This document shows positions 26,201-38,990 of a stretch of DNA of 64,000 bases, piece by piece. Position 1 is the stretch's first letter. Every line of letters starts with the position of its first letter. Both the position numbers and the translations under genes were made by a program. Source of the stretch: Holacanthus passer (Eukaryota; Chordata; Actinopteri; Pomacanthidae); the NCBI GenBank assembly GCA_025331565.1, contig JAFREQ010000180.1:410138-474137 (forward strand). Reading direction: 5' to 3'. Below the pieces are notes generated by a model. It was not told where the DNA came from and made no database searches. It saw nothing but the letters and a program-made list of their open reading frames with translations.

Positions 26201-27217
26201 TTTCCTTGTCTGCCATGTTGCTCTCTGTTCTCCTGCTTCATATTAACTTTGACAACCCAATTTACCTGAAAAGAGCTAATTCATCAGAAGAACAAGGCTG
26301 CTGCAGACTGCAGGCACAATTACCGCTTCTAAAACTGTTGCAGTACGAGGCAATTTCTTCACTGATAATGTGACAAGAGATTGCAGATTTATACTATTGC
26401 ATGGTTAAACATGCTCAAATTGTCTAAGGTATATCCAAAATAGAATACAAGCAGTGACAGAAATAAATAAATAAAGTGAAGTAATATTTCTATTAAAATA
26501 TTTCTTTCATTCTCTAAATGTTTCCCTAAGCCGTTTCTCTGTCAAAGCTATTTTTCTGATCCTGAAAGTTATAATAGCACAACCCTGGGTATAGAAATAC
26601 CTGATCTCTTCATTTCAAGTTTGATATGTAAAACTCATCATAACTGGGTCACACAGTGTTGGCTGGGAACAGAGGCAGTTCCCTGCGTTTGTCCTCTATC
26701 GCTGCTGAAGGATCTCCAAACAAGTCACATGTGCTGTCCACCGGCCCCTCAGTGATTAGCCACATCCATTTATACCAATGCTTTCCTTTCCTCCTCTAAA
26801 TCTTGAGACCACAATTACATTCAGGCAACTAATATACCCTCCTTCTTCTTAACTACTTTGTGTAAATTCAACCTGACAGGTCATTACAGACACCTGTAAC
26901 CATGGCAACAGTGATGTCAAAGGCAAAATATTTTCCCAGACCTGAGGTTGAAACACAGTTTCTTTTTTTAGCTTGACGGTGGCGTGTGCAGATGAGCGTT
27001 TATGAAGTGCTCCAGTTTTCCATATAGTACGTGAAATTTGATTTGGATGATGGAAAGTTTGGTGCCAAAGTTCCCACTGAAGTGTGTGTGAACCAATTCT
27101 AATATAATAAGCTCTTTCAAGATCACTCACAAGGTGCATTTGTTTGCACTGTGTGAGCGTGACAATAAAAAAACTCTACATATTCACGATCTTTGAATCT
27201 TTGGATGCTAGATTTTG

Positions 27218-27220
<3 letters not shown>

Positions 27221-27254
<34 letters not shown>
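27221..27254. repeat. (GT)17 microsatellite
   Basis: Plain GT array. Confidence 0.95.
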
Positions 27255-27257
<3 letters not shown>

Positions 27258-28280
27258 AGAATCTTTTGGAATTAAATATTCAGAAAGATGAACTGTTTAG
27301 TCAGCTGGAAAGTCAAATCTTCCAGGCAGATTTGAACCTCATAATTCAACTTCACGATCTGTTAAACTTTCAGAAGTCTGTATCAGCTTTATATAAATGG
27401 TGAATTCATTTGAGAGTTTCTTTTGCATAACTGGACTGAAACTCATTTGACCAAAAACTCTTCTTCTTTGAGCAAACCCTGCACGAAGAGAAATTAAAGT
27501 TGCATTCCCTCCTTTGTCTGATCACGATGCACAGCTTGAATCTCCTTCGTACGTGGAAAAGGCTTTCTTAGCAATGCACTGGCCCTATAACAATCCTTTT
27601 ATAATAATTAGACATAATGATGACGGTGGTGGGGGCACGGGTAGAGAGGAACAGAGCTTCTTATGCAGTGGTATTAATGTTTTATTCACAAAGGTAAAGC
27701 AAAGTAATTTCTCCCACAAGAGATTCTGAACTCAGATTTATTAAGCATCTCAGAATGACTCAGATTACTCGGGCAGAGACGGTGACATTATTGTCTTTAA
27801 CACTCTCAGTTTTGTTGTTCACACAGATGAGGTCTTTCTACATTATTACACATTTTAGGGCTGTTGCTCTGTCATTAGTTTATGTGCGGTTTAAGAGTTT
27901 AGAGGAAATATGTAGTGTCTTGTCCTCTTCATCCCTTGTTATGTGATTTACAGTTGTCATGTGAAATTTGAACCTATGTTCTTTCTTAGAGAAGCCAGTT
28001 TAGAGGTTGAAGGACAGGTTGAGTTCATAGGTTGAGTGTCCTTTTTAGAGCTTTGGCAGATGTTTGACCAACTGTGTGTGTGTAAAGGTGAGGGTTTGGA
28101 AAGATAAGAAACCACATATAAGGATAGTAGTTTGGGCTGAAAGAGAGAGATCTCACTATTGGCACCAGAGACTCTCAGAATCGGCAGGTTCTTGACATTG
28201 TTCTCTTTTGTGTAATAAAGTCGTTTTATGCACAAGTGAAGACGTGTCATCAGTGGTCACTTCTTTTCATCAACACATCA

Positions 28281-28480
28281 AGAAACAACAAAGTCAAGTC
28301 AGCTTATTTATAGAGCACCAAAAAAGCTGACCAAAGTGCTTTACTGAGATATTAAATTATGGGTAATGGTGATGAATGATTACAATCAAGCAAAGCACAG
28401 CAATGATCAAATAAGACAAAGACATAAATAAGAGAATATAAGTGAATTCAGAAATGCATACAAACAAGTAAAAAACAGTG
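28281..28480 (-). repeat. Dispersed repeat, inverted LINE-tail-like
   Basis: The start, GTCAAGTCAGCTTATTTATA and GAGCAC, reads on the minus strand like a GTGCTCTATAAATAAGCTGA 3' tail. The following GACCAAAGTGCTTTACT is a familiar teleost repeat phrase. Limits are approximate. Confidence 0.45.
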
Positions 28481-29288
28481 TGGTCAGGTCATATTTGCAT
28501 ATCATGATTTGATCATGATGACAATTAAGAGGCTAAAGGAAACCTGTGTGTTTTCTGTCTGGTATGTTTACTCTTACAATAAACTATTTTACATTTATTA
28601 TCATTTAAGTCTCTGTTTAATCTGCACACTTGAACATGGCAGTGATGTTTTCCCTTGTGGCGATAGCTTTATCTCACTGGAGGCAGGATGAGACTCACTA
28701 AATGAATGTCTTTGTCTTGTAGGATGTTTGACCTTAGCCGAGATGTGTTTGCTGCTTGTGGAATGCCTGGCCTACCTAGAGGAGGCGCTGGGGCGGCCGA
28801 TGCCAGAGACTGATGAGTGGCTTCAAGTTGAGGGTTGATTGAATGTGAAGGCTGACTGCAACATGGAGGCCTGGGTGGTGGTGATGACCACTGAAGAAGA
28901 GGCGGATGCAGAAGCATTTTCCAGGTATCAAATGCCTGCCTTGATGCTTTGACGTCACATGGTTGGAGTAAGCCAGAGACTGCAAGGTGGTTATCAAGGT
29001 GTTGTCTGCAGTGAAGTGGCCTGGAGAGTTACAAGAGGTGTGAGCAGCAATTCATGGAGCTGGGAAAGAGGGAGACCTGGCGCTGTAGTGATGCCAGGAT
29101 CTTGGAACTTAGAGACGGGAAAGTCTTGGAAAGTCACCATGTAGAGGTAGGGGAGTGCTCCTGTGCTGGCTGCCCAAGGAAAAGGATGTGATCTCTGGCA
29201 GCAAATACTGTAGGTGCTGGGCTCCAAATGCTGTGGGAGAGGATCATGGTCGGTCTGGTTGGTTTAATAGATCAGCTGATTAATAGAA

Positions 29289-29325
<37 letters not shown>

Positions 29326-29499
29326 GATGTGAATAAATGAGGCCTAAAGATAGTCTTCCTGAGTGATGCTTTGCTTCATTAAGTGGACCTTGAGTTATTA
29401 GTTATTATTTTTTTGTTTGTTTTGTTTAAAAATGAAAACAACTAATGATCAAATAAACATAACTAAAAGCCTGGCACCTGGATATGGCTCATAAAAGAG
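28481..29499. other. No gene recognised; possible TE-derived block
   Basis: The block 28690-29240 is less AT-rich and open in several frames on both strands, which suggests an old repeat rather than a gene. I cannot assign it. An AG array lies at 29291-29321. Confidence 0.4.
29291..29321. repeat. (AG)15 microsatellite
   Basis: Plain AG array. Confidence 0.95.
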
Positions 29500-29760
29500 G
29501 TAACCAGTAGGGCTGTGAAAATGAACGTGTTAACGCATGCGATTAATCTGGAAACAATAACGTGTGAATGAAAGATTAACGCACGATTAATCGCGTCACG
29601 TGACTTAGGTAGAGCCTGTCAGTCTACGTTCTGTGTCGCCACACACACGCAGCCTGGCAGCTACAGTGAAGGACAGCTGAGGAGGAGGTGTCGGACATAG
29701 GCGTTAGACACAATCAGTTTCTGTTCATAAAAACTCCAGGTGGGGATTTAGACAAGAGTT

Positions 29761-29841
29761 GTCTGTAAATACTGTCGTGACGTTTTATCGTATCACCGAA
29801 GCACAACGAGCCTTAAATATCACCTCAAGGCCAAGCACTTC
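29761..29841 (+). pseudogene. BED zinc-finger relic of a hAT transposase
   Basis: The plus-strand frame reads CKYC, then about 20 residues later HLKAKH, giving the C-x2-C...H-x4-H spacing of a BED finger, which binds DNA in hAT transposases. Only this small exon-like piece remains inside the shortened element. I see no intact downstream catalytic or dimerisation region, so it is not a functional gene. Confidence 0.65.
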
Positions 29842-29913
29842 CTGTATGCTAGTGCTAGCAGGAGCAGTAGCGCAGAGCTAGCTGGAAGTCATGTCCGCCA
29901 AGTTCAAATAACC

Positions 29914-30108
29914 GGTTTAACCGTAAAATGGGACTGTTCATTTTGTCTCTGTAACGCCAGGCACAATAATGTGTTAAAGGTTTAACCGTAAAATGGGACT
30001 GTTCATTTTGTCTCTGTAACGCCAGGCACAATAATATGTTAAAGGTTTAACCGTAAAATGGGACTGTTCATGTTGTCTCTGTAACGCCAGGCACAATAAC
30101 ATGTTAGT
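29914..30108 (+). repeat. 65-bp tandem repeat, three copies
   Basis: Copies start at 29914, 29979 and 30044, each opening GGTTTAACCGTAAAATGGGA and containing CTGTAACGCCAGGCACAATA. They differ by only a few substitutions. The expansion lies inside the hAT-like element. Confidence 0.92.
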
Positions 30109-30311
30109 TGAAGGACTAACTGTGTGATGATAAAGTAAGAGAAATAGATTTCTCAGACTAGTTTGTCATTTCTTTATTTCCAACACCACATACTTGTTTT
30201 ATCTCCTCACCAAAATACAAAATATTAGTATTTTAATCGCGATTAATCACAGAGTAATGTTGCGATTAATCAAGTAAATTTTTTAAATTGTTTGACAGCC
30301 CTTGTAACCAA

Positions 30312-33300
30312 CCGTTATTTTGGAGACATTCTCTATCACAGCAAAGCATTACATCCTTGGATGGTTCTGCAACATTCAGCAGAAGGAAGGACGTAGTGCG
30401 GTTTATACTGTGAAGTGAGGAGCAAAGTAAGGATGTGAAAGTTACAGCTTTATCGCTTTATAGTTGTGCTCCAGAAAGTCCATCTGGCGGGGGGTCTAGT
30501 AAGTAGCAATAACTGCTAGTCTTGACGCTAATGTTATGATTAGCTTTAGCATAAATCTTTGGCTTAAGGTCTTAATCAGTGTCCAGGGCAGTGATTATTA
30601 TGTGCCTGCTATCTACGTTTCCAAATCAGTGATTTGGATAAAGGTAACATACTTTTTCAACTTCGTACTGAAGGATAGGGAATTATCAGACACTCAGAAA
30701 GGGCAATCAATGATCAATTTATAACTGCTGAAACTGTCGTGACAGACTGATTGTTGCTCCAAAGTTACTTTTTACCAAAAAGCTCAGAGAATCTTGGTTT
30801 CTGTAGACACAGCAACTGTATCCAGTCGGGGACTGACGAGGTCTCTGTGAAATGCTGGGAAATGATGTTTTTTGGGTCCGATCCTTTTATTGTCATCTGT
30901 TTGCATTTTTTCTTTCAATTCAATGCAATTTTTGTTCTTTGTAAAACTATGTGAAAAGTGAAAAAAAAGCAAAAAACGAGCAAAATTACTGAAACCCAAT
31001 ATATTCCACAAAAGAAGAGAAAATTTTTTTTTTTTTTTTTTACTCTACTGTCTGTAACCCTGGCCTGATACTGTAATTCCATTTCTGTCAAGTGGAGTAA
31101 AAACTACTGGAAGATCATGGCTGTGTCAGGGTGAGAATAAGGGATGAAATGAAATGAAATAGATATACATGAATGATTTTAAAGGAAAAGAAAACGGGAG
31201 GGTTTGCACAAACGAGCCAATGCTTCTAGTGATCTTGTTAAGTCTTAAGAAGCCAAAATCAGACAAAGACTGAAATAGAGAATCTAAATGCTTCACCTGA
31301 TCATGTCACAGCACTGCAAACAGTTTAAAAGAAAAAAATCATTTTTGAAAGATGAAAGATAAGTTAATAGGCTGTTTTTGGTGGATAGCAGATAAAGCAG
31401 ACTAAATGCTCATAAGTGGTAAATAGACTGATTGCAAGTGTGTAAAGATCCATTCACGCATCAGCAGATGTTTGCTCTCTGCACTTTGTGTCATGCACTC
31501 CAACTTTGTAAGAGGCAGAGAGAGGTGAGACGCTGGAGAGAGACAACAGGAAATAGGAGATTGAAAAGTAACAGCGAGGCTGAGAGAGGGAATAAATAAA
31601 TGAATCAGAAACAGATGGAAGGAGTCGTTTCATGCTGAAATGCCGCTTTAGTAAAAAGAAGGGTGTTGCTGTCTGTGCAGGTGAAACTGAGGAGCTGGAA
31701 AAGGAAGGCAGCAAAGAGAAGAGTGGGAGTAAAACAAGAAGAAAAATCTCACCTGTTTCTCTGTGACTCCCCGATTTCAGGTTCAGGTTTATTTTTGCCT
31801 CACCTTTTCACCCTCAAGCTTTTCTTTATAGAGCACTTGTCAGTGTTAGAGGCAAAGATGTAAATGTGGAGTCGTTCTTCATCTCCTTACTCTCACCCTC
31901 CCTGAATGAAACGCCACACTCTGTTTCCCTTCATTTCAGCTTCTGTGTGCTCCGTCTTTGTGAGTGAGGCTTCTGTGCCACTCAGCCTCAAATCCCTTAA
32001 ACCTCACTTGGAGGTTGTAACTTATTACAGAGGCACATATTTTTGATTAAAAAGAAGAATCGCCACTTCAGCCAAGAAAGAGTGGTGTTTCTGAGCTGTG
32101 ACGTCCCAGTCAAGTGTGACTGTTGCTGCGCGGCAGGGATCTTTGGATTTAGGTCTGAATACATCACTGTGTTCATTCCTCAGAAAGCAACAACAAACAG
32201 TGTTGAAATAAAGAGTTAACTTCATTCATATTCATCAAATTTAATTCAACACTTTAGTTTTAACCCCAGATTGTGGTATATTAGTCAGTGTTTGTTTGCT
32301 CTGAGGAAAAATGCATTTACAAATAGTTTATCATCTATTTACACATCACAGTTTCCAAAAACTACTTGAATAATCCACCAAATCCAATAGACTACAAATT
32401 TATCAGATATGGCTGTAAGTTCAGTTCATGACAAAGGGAAATGATGTTGATTTTATCAGGAAATAAAGCAGTTTATGCTGTCACAAGTCTATATACCAGG
32501 GTGCTGATTCTGGACTTTATTTCCAGGGGCCAGAAAATAGACTTCTTCAGATTCACATTCATCCCGTTCCACCCTCCACACACCCACCAATATGTAAATA
32601 TAGAAATAAGCTGTCAGCAATATGAGGAGTGAGTAGTATGCACAGACATGAGCAACTGAGTGAAGTTGTACAATAAAATACTATAATAGAAATAGAAATA
32701 CTACCACTATTGTTGATATGCAGCTACTGGCAAGCTGCGGTGGGCTATGCGAGCATACTCAGGTCATAGAGAATACAGGATTTAAGCACATGAGCCACTG
32801 TTGAATCTTTACATTTTTCAAAATAAATGACAAAAATGTTATTTTCTAAATTGTATTGAAAACATAGCAAACTGTGACCCTAAAACATACCAAACCCTGA
32901 ATCTTGCTGTGTTTGTGTCGTATTACACCCCTAGAAAAATTCAGCTTTTGATGAGTGCTGATAAGTAGTTTAGCTAAGTTTAAATAATACGTTTTCAGGG
33001 TTTTGAAAGATATATTTCATTTGCTCCAGCGAGGTTGGTTAAAACCTTTTTTTCTACCTGCATCAGTCCGCTTTTTGACGCTTAACTTTCATGGTCCTCT
33101 TGATAGAATCACTCAAGTTGACATAAAAATTGTGAAGCCAGCTTTTTTGAAAAGCTCAGTTAAAATGTGTCACCTCAAGGTTTGTCCCGGCAAAATACAG
33201 TTTATTGTAGTATAGCAGGTGTTGTGAGGGTCTATGTGTAACTAAGAGCTTGTTGAGAGAAACTCTGTCCTATCACCAAAGCAGCAATTTTGAACACCAT

Positions 33301-34105
33301 GTTTCACTGTGTTCTGTGTTGGGGACAAAAAGGTAAAGTAAATAAACCATGAACCATCATGGACACAGTTCTTTGTCCCTCCTTATCTACATGACTGTGT
33401 CAGTGTATCTGTGTGTTTTCTGTATACCACTGATGCAGTAGCCTGGTGAATGTCGCTCACTGCATGCTGCAAGCTCACTAGCTGTTATGATTTCATCCTT
33501 TGTGCTTTTTGAACTGCTCATCCACGTTGCCTTAGAAAACTTGACCTTGGGGATGTTTGACAGAAACAGTCCCAACAAAGGGTGCACTCACTCGCTGTAC
33601 TGCAGGTTTGGTGTTTTACATTAGAAAATAACACTGTCTCCTAAAGATTCTGTCAGTGTACAGCAAATTTATTTTGGCAAATACATTTTGCATACTGCCC
33701 TGATTGTATATTTTTACAAACATAATGGATAAAGTGTTGCTCCCATTGCCGATGTTGATACTGATTGAATCTGCAAAAAGTTCCCTGCCACTGTATTGCA
33801 TTGGTTTTCCTCCAGGTGTCTGCTGGAAGCCAAAGCATGGGTAAAGTTTTTTTATGGTTATGTTTAGTCAACTTAAAGCTTTGGTAAAGTTAGGGATTAG
33901 CGAAATATTGTAAAACACTGATTTGAAGCAAAAGGAAGGACTGATATTCATTTTAATATTTAACCCAAACTTTGACCTTTCACCAAGGTCAAGTATTAGG
34001 CAAGGCATTAATTTCCCACTTTTTGCCACAGTGTAACAAACTGTAAACACAACAGGCAGAATCGAACACGATTTACATGATGCATTATCACATTATAGTG
34101 TTACT
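30312..34105. other. Gene-free stretch
   Basis: No exon recognised; T run at 31024-31040. Confidence 0.5.
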
Positions 34106-34575
34106 GTCTAGCAGCTGTGAACAACATGTTTGAGGACCCAAATGCAGACAACCAGGCAAACAGAAACAGCTCATTGACTTATTGGTAAAAGTGATGAAAC
34201 AAGAATTCACAGGTTAACAGGGCAGGTAAAAGCTACAGGCAGGCAGGAAGAGGTATGAGTTCAGATTCTGGATCTAAAGGCTGGAAAACAAAGGCAGAAA
34301 GCAACGCTGACGACCTGGCATCTCTCTGGGGAAAAGGGGCCAGTATAGTTACTGTAATGGAATCGGTAAATGAAGAGCAGGTGAGTGAGTGGATGTAGGA
34401 GTCAGGTCACCGTGGTGGATGGGAAAGTCTGAGGGCATCTAATGGATGGATGGAGAAGTCTGGGGAGTTCCTAGAAATGCATGGACGTGGGGGAAGAAAC
34501 AAGTGACTGGAGACAGGCAGACTGAGTGAAATCAAAACTACTGAGGCAGCTGTCGTGACAGTTGATGCACCGAAT
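34106..34575 (-). mobile_element. LTR-like repeat, minus orientation
   Basis: Read on the minus strand it starts near TGTCACGACAGCTG and ends with GTCTGCATTTGGGTCCTC, the same closing phrase as the block at 8521-9040. This is the general layout of a teleost LTR. No target duplication was found and its ends are approximate. The 115-codon minus-strand frame at 34407-34754 is not supported as a gene. Confidence 0.4.
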
Positions 34576-36738
34576 GTGTTAGCAAACCGTTGCCTATCTG
34601 CACATCCAGCAGATGTTGAGGAACACTTCTCGAACACACACGGGGAAAGAACATCAATCTGAAAGCTGACAAGTTCAAGTTGTGTCAGCAGGACATTGTG
34701 TTCATCCGTCCCCTGCCAGCAACAGTCTCCTAGCAGCCAGAGGCAGGTTTCCACCTCCGGGGCAGAGGAGTGATGCAGCGGATGATGTCTGTAGTAGCAT
34801 CAGGGATGACAGCTCACTCCCTTTGGCCCACTGAGGGACCTTTATCACGCTAAACACAATTGTTAAACATTCCTGTTCAATTTGGGCAGTGCTACTTCAT
34901 GTGTGTTCACACTCTTTTCCCAAAAGTTTTGCCATCTTGTGCCAGAGCAGCTACTTCTGTTTATTTAATGTACTGTGTCAGTTCATTTTCTGCTGCACTT
35001 CACTACCAGAGGTTTTTTGCTATGTTTTGCAGCCAAAGAAATACTTTCTCTTGCATCTCCATCCAGTCCAACACATTCCCTTTGTGTGTGTGCCGTCTCG
35101 GTGTTCTGCTGTCAAGAGATCTAAAGTGACATGATCACACACAACTTTAACAAATTTGACAAACAGCTCTCTGCATTCCTTTCACATACCAGCAGTCCTG
35201 GCAGCTCGTTCACAGCATGTACCTTTCTAGGGTTGATTCTCAGCGGCTGTAATGTCAGCGGGTCTAATTTCTGTACCTTTGTACTTATATGCATCGCCTG
35301 TTTGTAGATAATAAAAACAGGCCACAAATTCTGTTTACTTGCTTTCAGGCAATACAATTTATATAAATAATTTGACTAAAATTAACTTTTGGTGTAAATG
35401 TAACTTCTCACTAAATTCACAAAATCACTGAGTTTCTTAAGACTGATGCTGCTTTTTTAACACGTAAGTCTAATGAACGAACTACAGTTCATTAAAACTT
35501 ATAAATTAATTGTGACTTAACAAATAGGTTCAATGCAGCAACAAAGACGAGCAGTCAAACAATCAGAAAAGTTGTAAACAATCATTTGCCAGATTATCTA
35601 AACCATCTTATCTGGAGGTTAAACTGACAGTGAGCATAACTGTAATGTTGCAAATAGTTCATTATTACTAACGACCTTGAAAACCAGGAAGTAGAGCTGG
35701 CCACATTTGTTTTTCATTTATTTTGCTTCCATGAGCTTCTGTTTTTTGGGTCTATTCAGCATGGCACCAAAGGACACTTGAGTCCTTTGAATGTGAAGAT
35801 GCACATAAATAGCAAGAAAATAATTTACTGATTTGGCTCTTATATACTATGCAGATTTTATTGGAACAAATGGACCAAATTCTGATTATACAAAGTGTTG
35901 TTCTGGGCTGTTTGTACCACCCAGAAAGATGTATTAACAGCTAATCCTTTTGTAATTATGGTGCATGGGAAAATGTTGGATGTGATCTTGCAGTATCAAA
36001 TGTGACCACTTCACCAAAATGTTTAATTACAACAGTTTGGGTTGTAATGTTATATTTGTCCTTTTCTTTCGAATAAATTCAACTTAACTTGGGAGTTTGC
36101 TCAAAAATCTTTGACTTGTCTGACTCATGTGTGACCACATTCAAACCGATAACTTTGATGTGCATAGAACATACCCAGAACTTTGAAAAGTATGTTTAAT
36201 ACACTGTAGTTTTGCTTTTTTTTTTTTTTTTTTTGTAACCTAATTTCAAGCTGAGCACCTGTGAGTTAGAACACATAAATACCATTGCAATAAATTGCAG
36301 TGCTTCCATAACAATTAACCGTCAGCTTGTGCACAGCAACAGCTTTAAAAAGTATAGTCGTGTTTTTTAAAAGCATATACACTTTAAATGTTGTGACTGT
36401 AGGTTTAATAGCACAAATGCTATAATTTTGAAATATTATTGAAAAAGTGAAAAGAGTAAAACACTCAATCAACAAATCTTGTAACAGCAACATTCCTTCC
36501 TTTTCATAAAGAGCCATATATGTTAAATAATTCTTATGAGAAGTATTGCCCTTCTGTTGAAAACATTAGTCTTGAAGTGAAACACAATGTCATTCCAAAA
36601 TAGATAGATGGACTTAATTACCATTGCCTGCTGTTCAGTATTTCAAATCTTTTATGGAATTTTCTTGCCATTATTTCACAGTTGCTGTAATGACACAAGG
36701 TCTCTGGTAATGGCTCCATATTTTGAAAATGAGGAGTG

Positions 36739-36775
<37 letters not shown>

Positions 36776-38335
36776 TGAGTGAGAATGTTAGAGCTGTTCT
36801 CTAACAAAGTCAGTGAATGTATTTCTCCTCACTTTCATCACTAAGTGATTGTTGATTAGCTGGGTGAGAACAGACCGTCGATATTAAGCCCCGGTTCTAC
36901 TTCACCGAGTGAAAAGAGGCAGAGAATTAGTGATTCAAAGTAAATGAGTTCATTTCCCACACAGGGCAATAGGTGAACTTCTTGGTCTCACGAAAATGCA
37001 CATGCTTTTTGATTGGAAAACTGGGATTTAAAAATCTCCTTGCTGCTCATTAAAGTACCACAACTAAGTCTAGACTGACAGTGCAGTATGGGTTTGTGTG
37101 TGTGTGAGTGTACAATCATACAGGAATCACACATTTAAATACAGGTCCACATTGTTTTCAAGTCTGTCTTACAATAGTGACATGACCACATGTGCACTGA
37201 AAGAGTGTTTGCTTCCTCCTGCCCATACTGGTTATTAAAGTAAAACTTTTAAATGCAAAAACCATAATTTTTTCCCTGTCTGTTATATTTATAATCAACA
37301 GAAATAATGTACCACACTCACCCCAACTTGGGTGCTGCATCCTTTCTCTGTAACAAACTACCTCTTTGTGCTTGTTCTGACAGTGTGGTCAGTTGTGGTG
37401 GAGATATGGGAAGACAAGGAAGGAGTGATTTGAACACATCCAGATTGCTGAAGCCTTATATTAACTTTGAATAGATTTTGCAATGTATTTTTTTGCACAG
37501 GAGGCCTGTGGATTTCCATCACTTATAAACTAACAGTGGCAGTGCATTGCTGTAGGAACCAGATCTGTTAACTCTAGTGTGACCATGAGGAATGATTACA
37601 GCCAGCAAAAACTTTTTCACTGTACATATGGGTACATTGTTTTAAGACAGAATGAAAAAAAACTTGTCCTATTACTTGACCAAGTCAATAGTGTAAGAGG
37701 AACCGTTTGCAGCAGTGGTGCTCCATCATGTGGCCCAGCAAACAATACAAGAGCTGAAATCGAACAGACGAGTAGGGAGCAGGGGACTTGTTAGTGAAAT
37801 CCACTGTTGTAGTTCAGCTGGAGAGAAAACCTGACGACTGTTGGCCCTCCTGCTCACAGCTGAGAAACATGGCTCAGCAGTGTTGAGCCGCTGCCTCCTA
37901 GTGGCTACTATAGGAAACAGCAGGTCAGGCAGTGGATACAAAGCAATTCAAGAGAGTAAATAAAGGCAAAACAAACAGACTGTGTTAAAGAGCAAATTTC
38001 AGCCTATCCTCTAATCTGCTTAAATAATAATAATAAAAAACTCCAAGCTAATCTTTGTTGTAATAAGACTCACATAAAGCTTCATAAATCTTGACAGCAT
38101 TTTAGATGCAAGTCTCAGTGATGCAACTGAGAAACAAATGAGGAGATAAAAGGAAAACTCTCCTTTTGAAAATATGAGACAATTAGGCAGCTTCAAACAA
38201 ACAGCGTCACACTGTGACTGAGAAGCAAGGATTTCAACCACATGCAACATAGAAATTGAGATTTAACAGGTATTAACTCAAGGAAGGAAAACATAGATAC
38301 TTGAAAAACTGCTTTCAAAACAACTTAATATTTAA
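34576..38335. other. Gene-free stretch
   Basis: No exon recognised. It contains a T run (36216-36234) and a GT/GA compound microsatellite (36739-36774). Confidence 0.5.
36739..36774. repeat. (GT)10(GA)8 compound microsatellite
   Basis: GT array passing directly into a GA array. Confidence 0.92.
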
Positions 38336-38990
38336 GGTTCAAACCCAAAAGGGGTATAACCGTCAAACTGCAGTGAGCTGGAATAAGCTAGAAACATGAA
38401 ACTTGGCCCAATAACTAGAAATGATGTGCAAGTGCTTCCAAAGAAACATTAGCCAATCAGCCACATGGTGGTGCTATAATTAAGGCCCAAAAATGCAACT
38501 CTGGAGACCGCAGCCCTCATACCCTCAAGCACAACTGACTTGAAATTGGACACACAAATCCAGCCCTATGTGCTCTACAAAAAAACCTCTCTAACCATAA
38601 ATGTCTGCCATGACGGATTTGCTTTGGAAATTTGCATAAACTGAAAAACAATGTGACATCTACATTTTGGATTTAGACTGTATCAATACCAAATATGGTA
38701 CACAGCATTGCTGAGACTGAGATACACAAATCTATTATAATTGAGCAAAAAACTGGTCAACACACATGGCCACCATCAACCAAAACCCTTTGCAAAAGGC
38801 AGGGCTTAGCAGGACAGTGGCCATAAGTCATTAGCCTGTTGTCAAATCATTATAAATCTGGATTCATCTTCAGGCCGTGTTTGGAAATAGGCCTGCTAAA
38901 GCTTTTTGAGCCTAACCCATTGGGGGCACCACAAATACTAAAAATGTCAAGCTTTGAGTGTGCTATCATTAACATGGTTTGTGATGATGT
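38336..38990. repeat. Teleost dispersed repeat, unclassified
   Basis: Phrases such as GAAACTTGGCCCAATAAC, CCACATGGTGGTGCTATAA and TTGAAATTGGACACACA recur widely in teleost genomes in my recollection. No terminal structure or coding sequence is visible. Class unknown. Confidence 0.4.

Larger units (their letters stand above)
25163..28280. other. Gene-free stretch
   Basis: No exon recognised. It holds a CT array (26146-26175), TATC repeats after it, and a GT array (27221-27254). Confidence 0.5.
29508..30303 (+). mobile_element. hAT-like non-autonomous element with BED-finger relic
   Basis: The left end begins TAGGGCTGTGAAAA; the right end inverted begins AAGGGCTGTCAAAC. Flanks are GTAACCAG (29500-29507) and GTAACCAA (30304-30311), an 8-bp duplication with one mismatch as expected for hAT. 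Near both ends lie ATTAATCGCG-type subterminal motifs. Inside, 29761-29841 encodes a BED-type zinc finger, and 29914-30108 is a 65-bp tandem repeat. The rest of the transposase is missing. Confidence 0.75.

Noticed and set aside
28492..28499. Perfect octamer ATTTGCAT in the gene desert
   Set aside because: An isolated 8-mer expected by chance in AT-rich DNA, far from the Ig locus and without partner sites.
34407..34754. 115-codon minus-strand open frame
   Set aside because: It overlaps an LTR-like repeat and has no recognisable motif.
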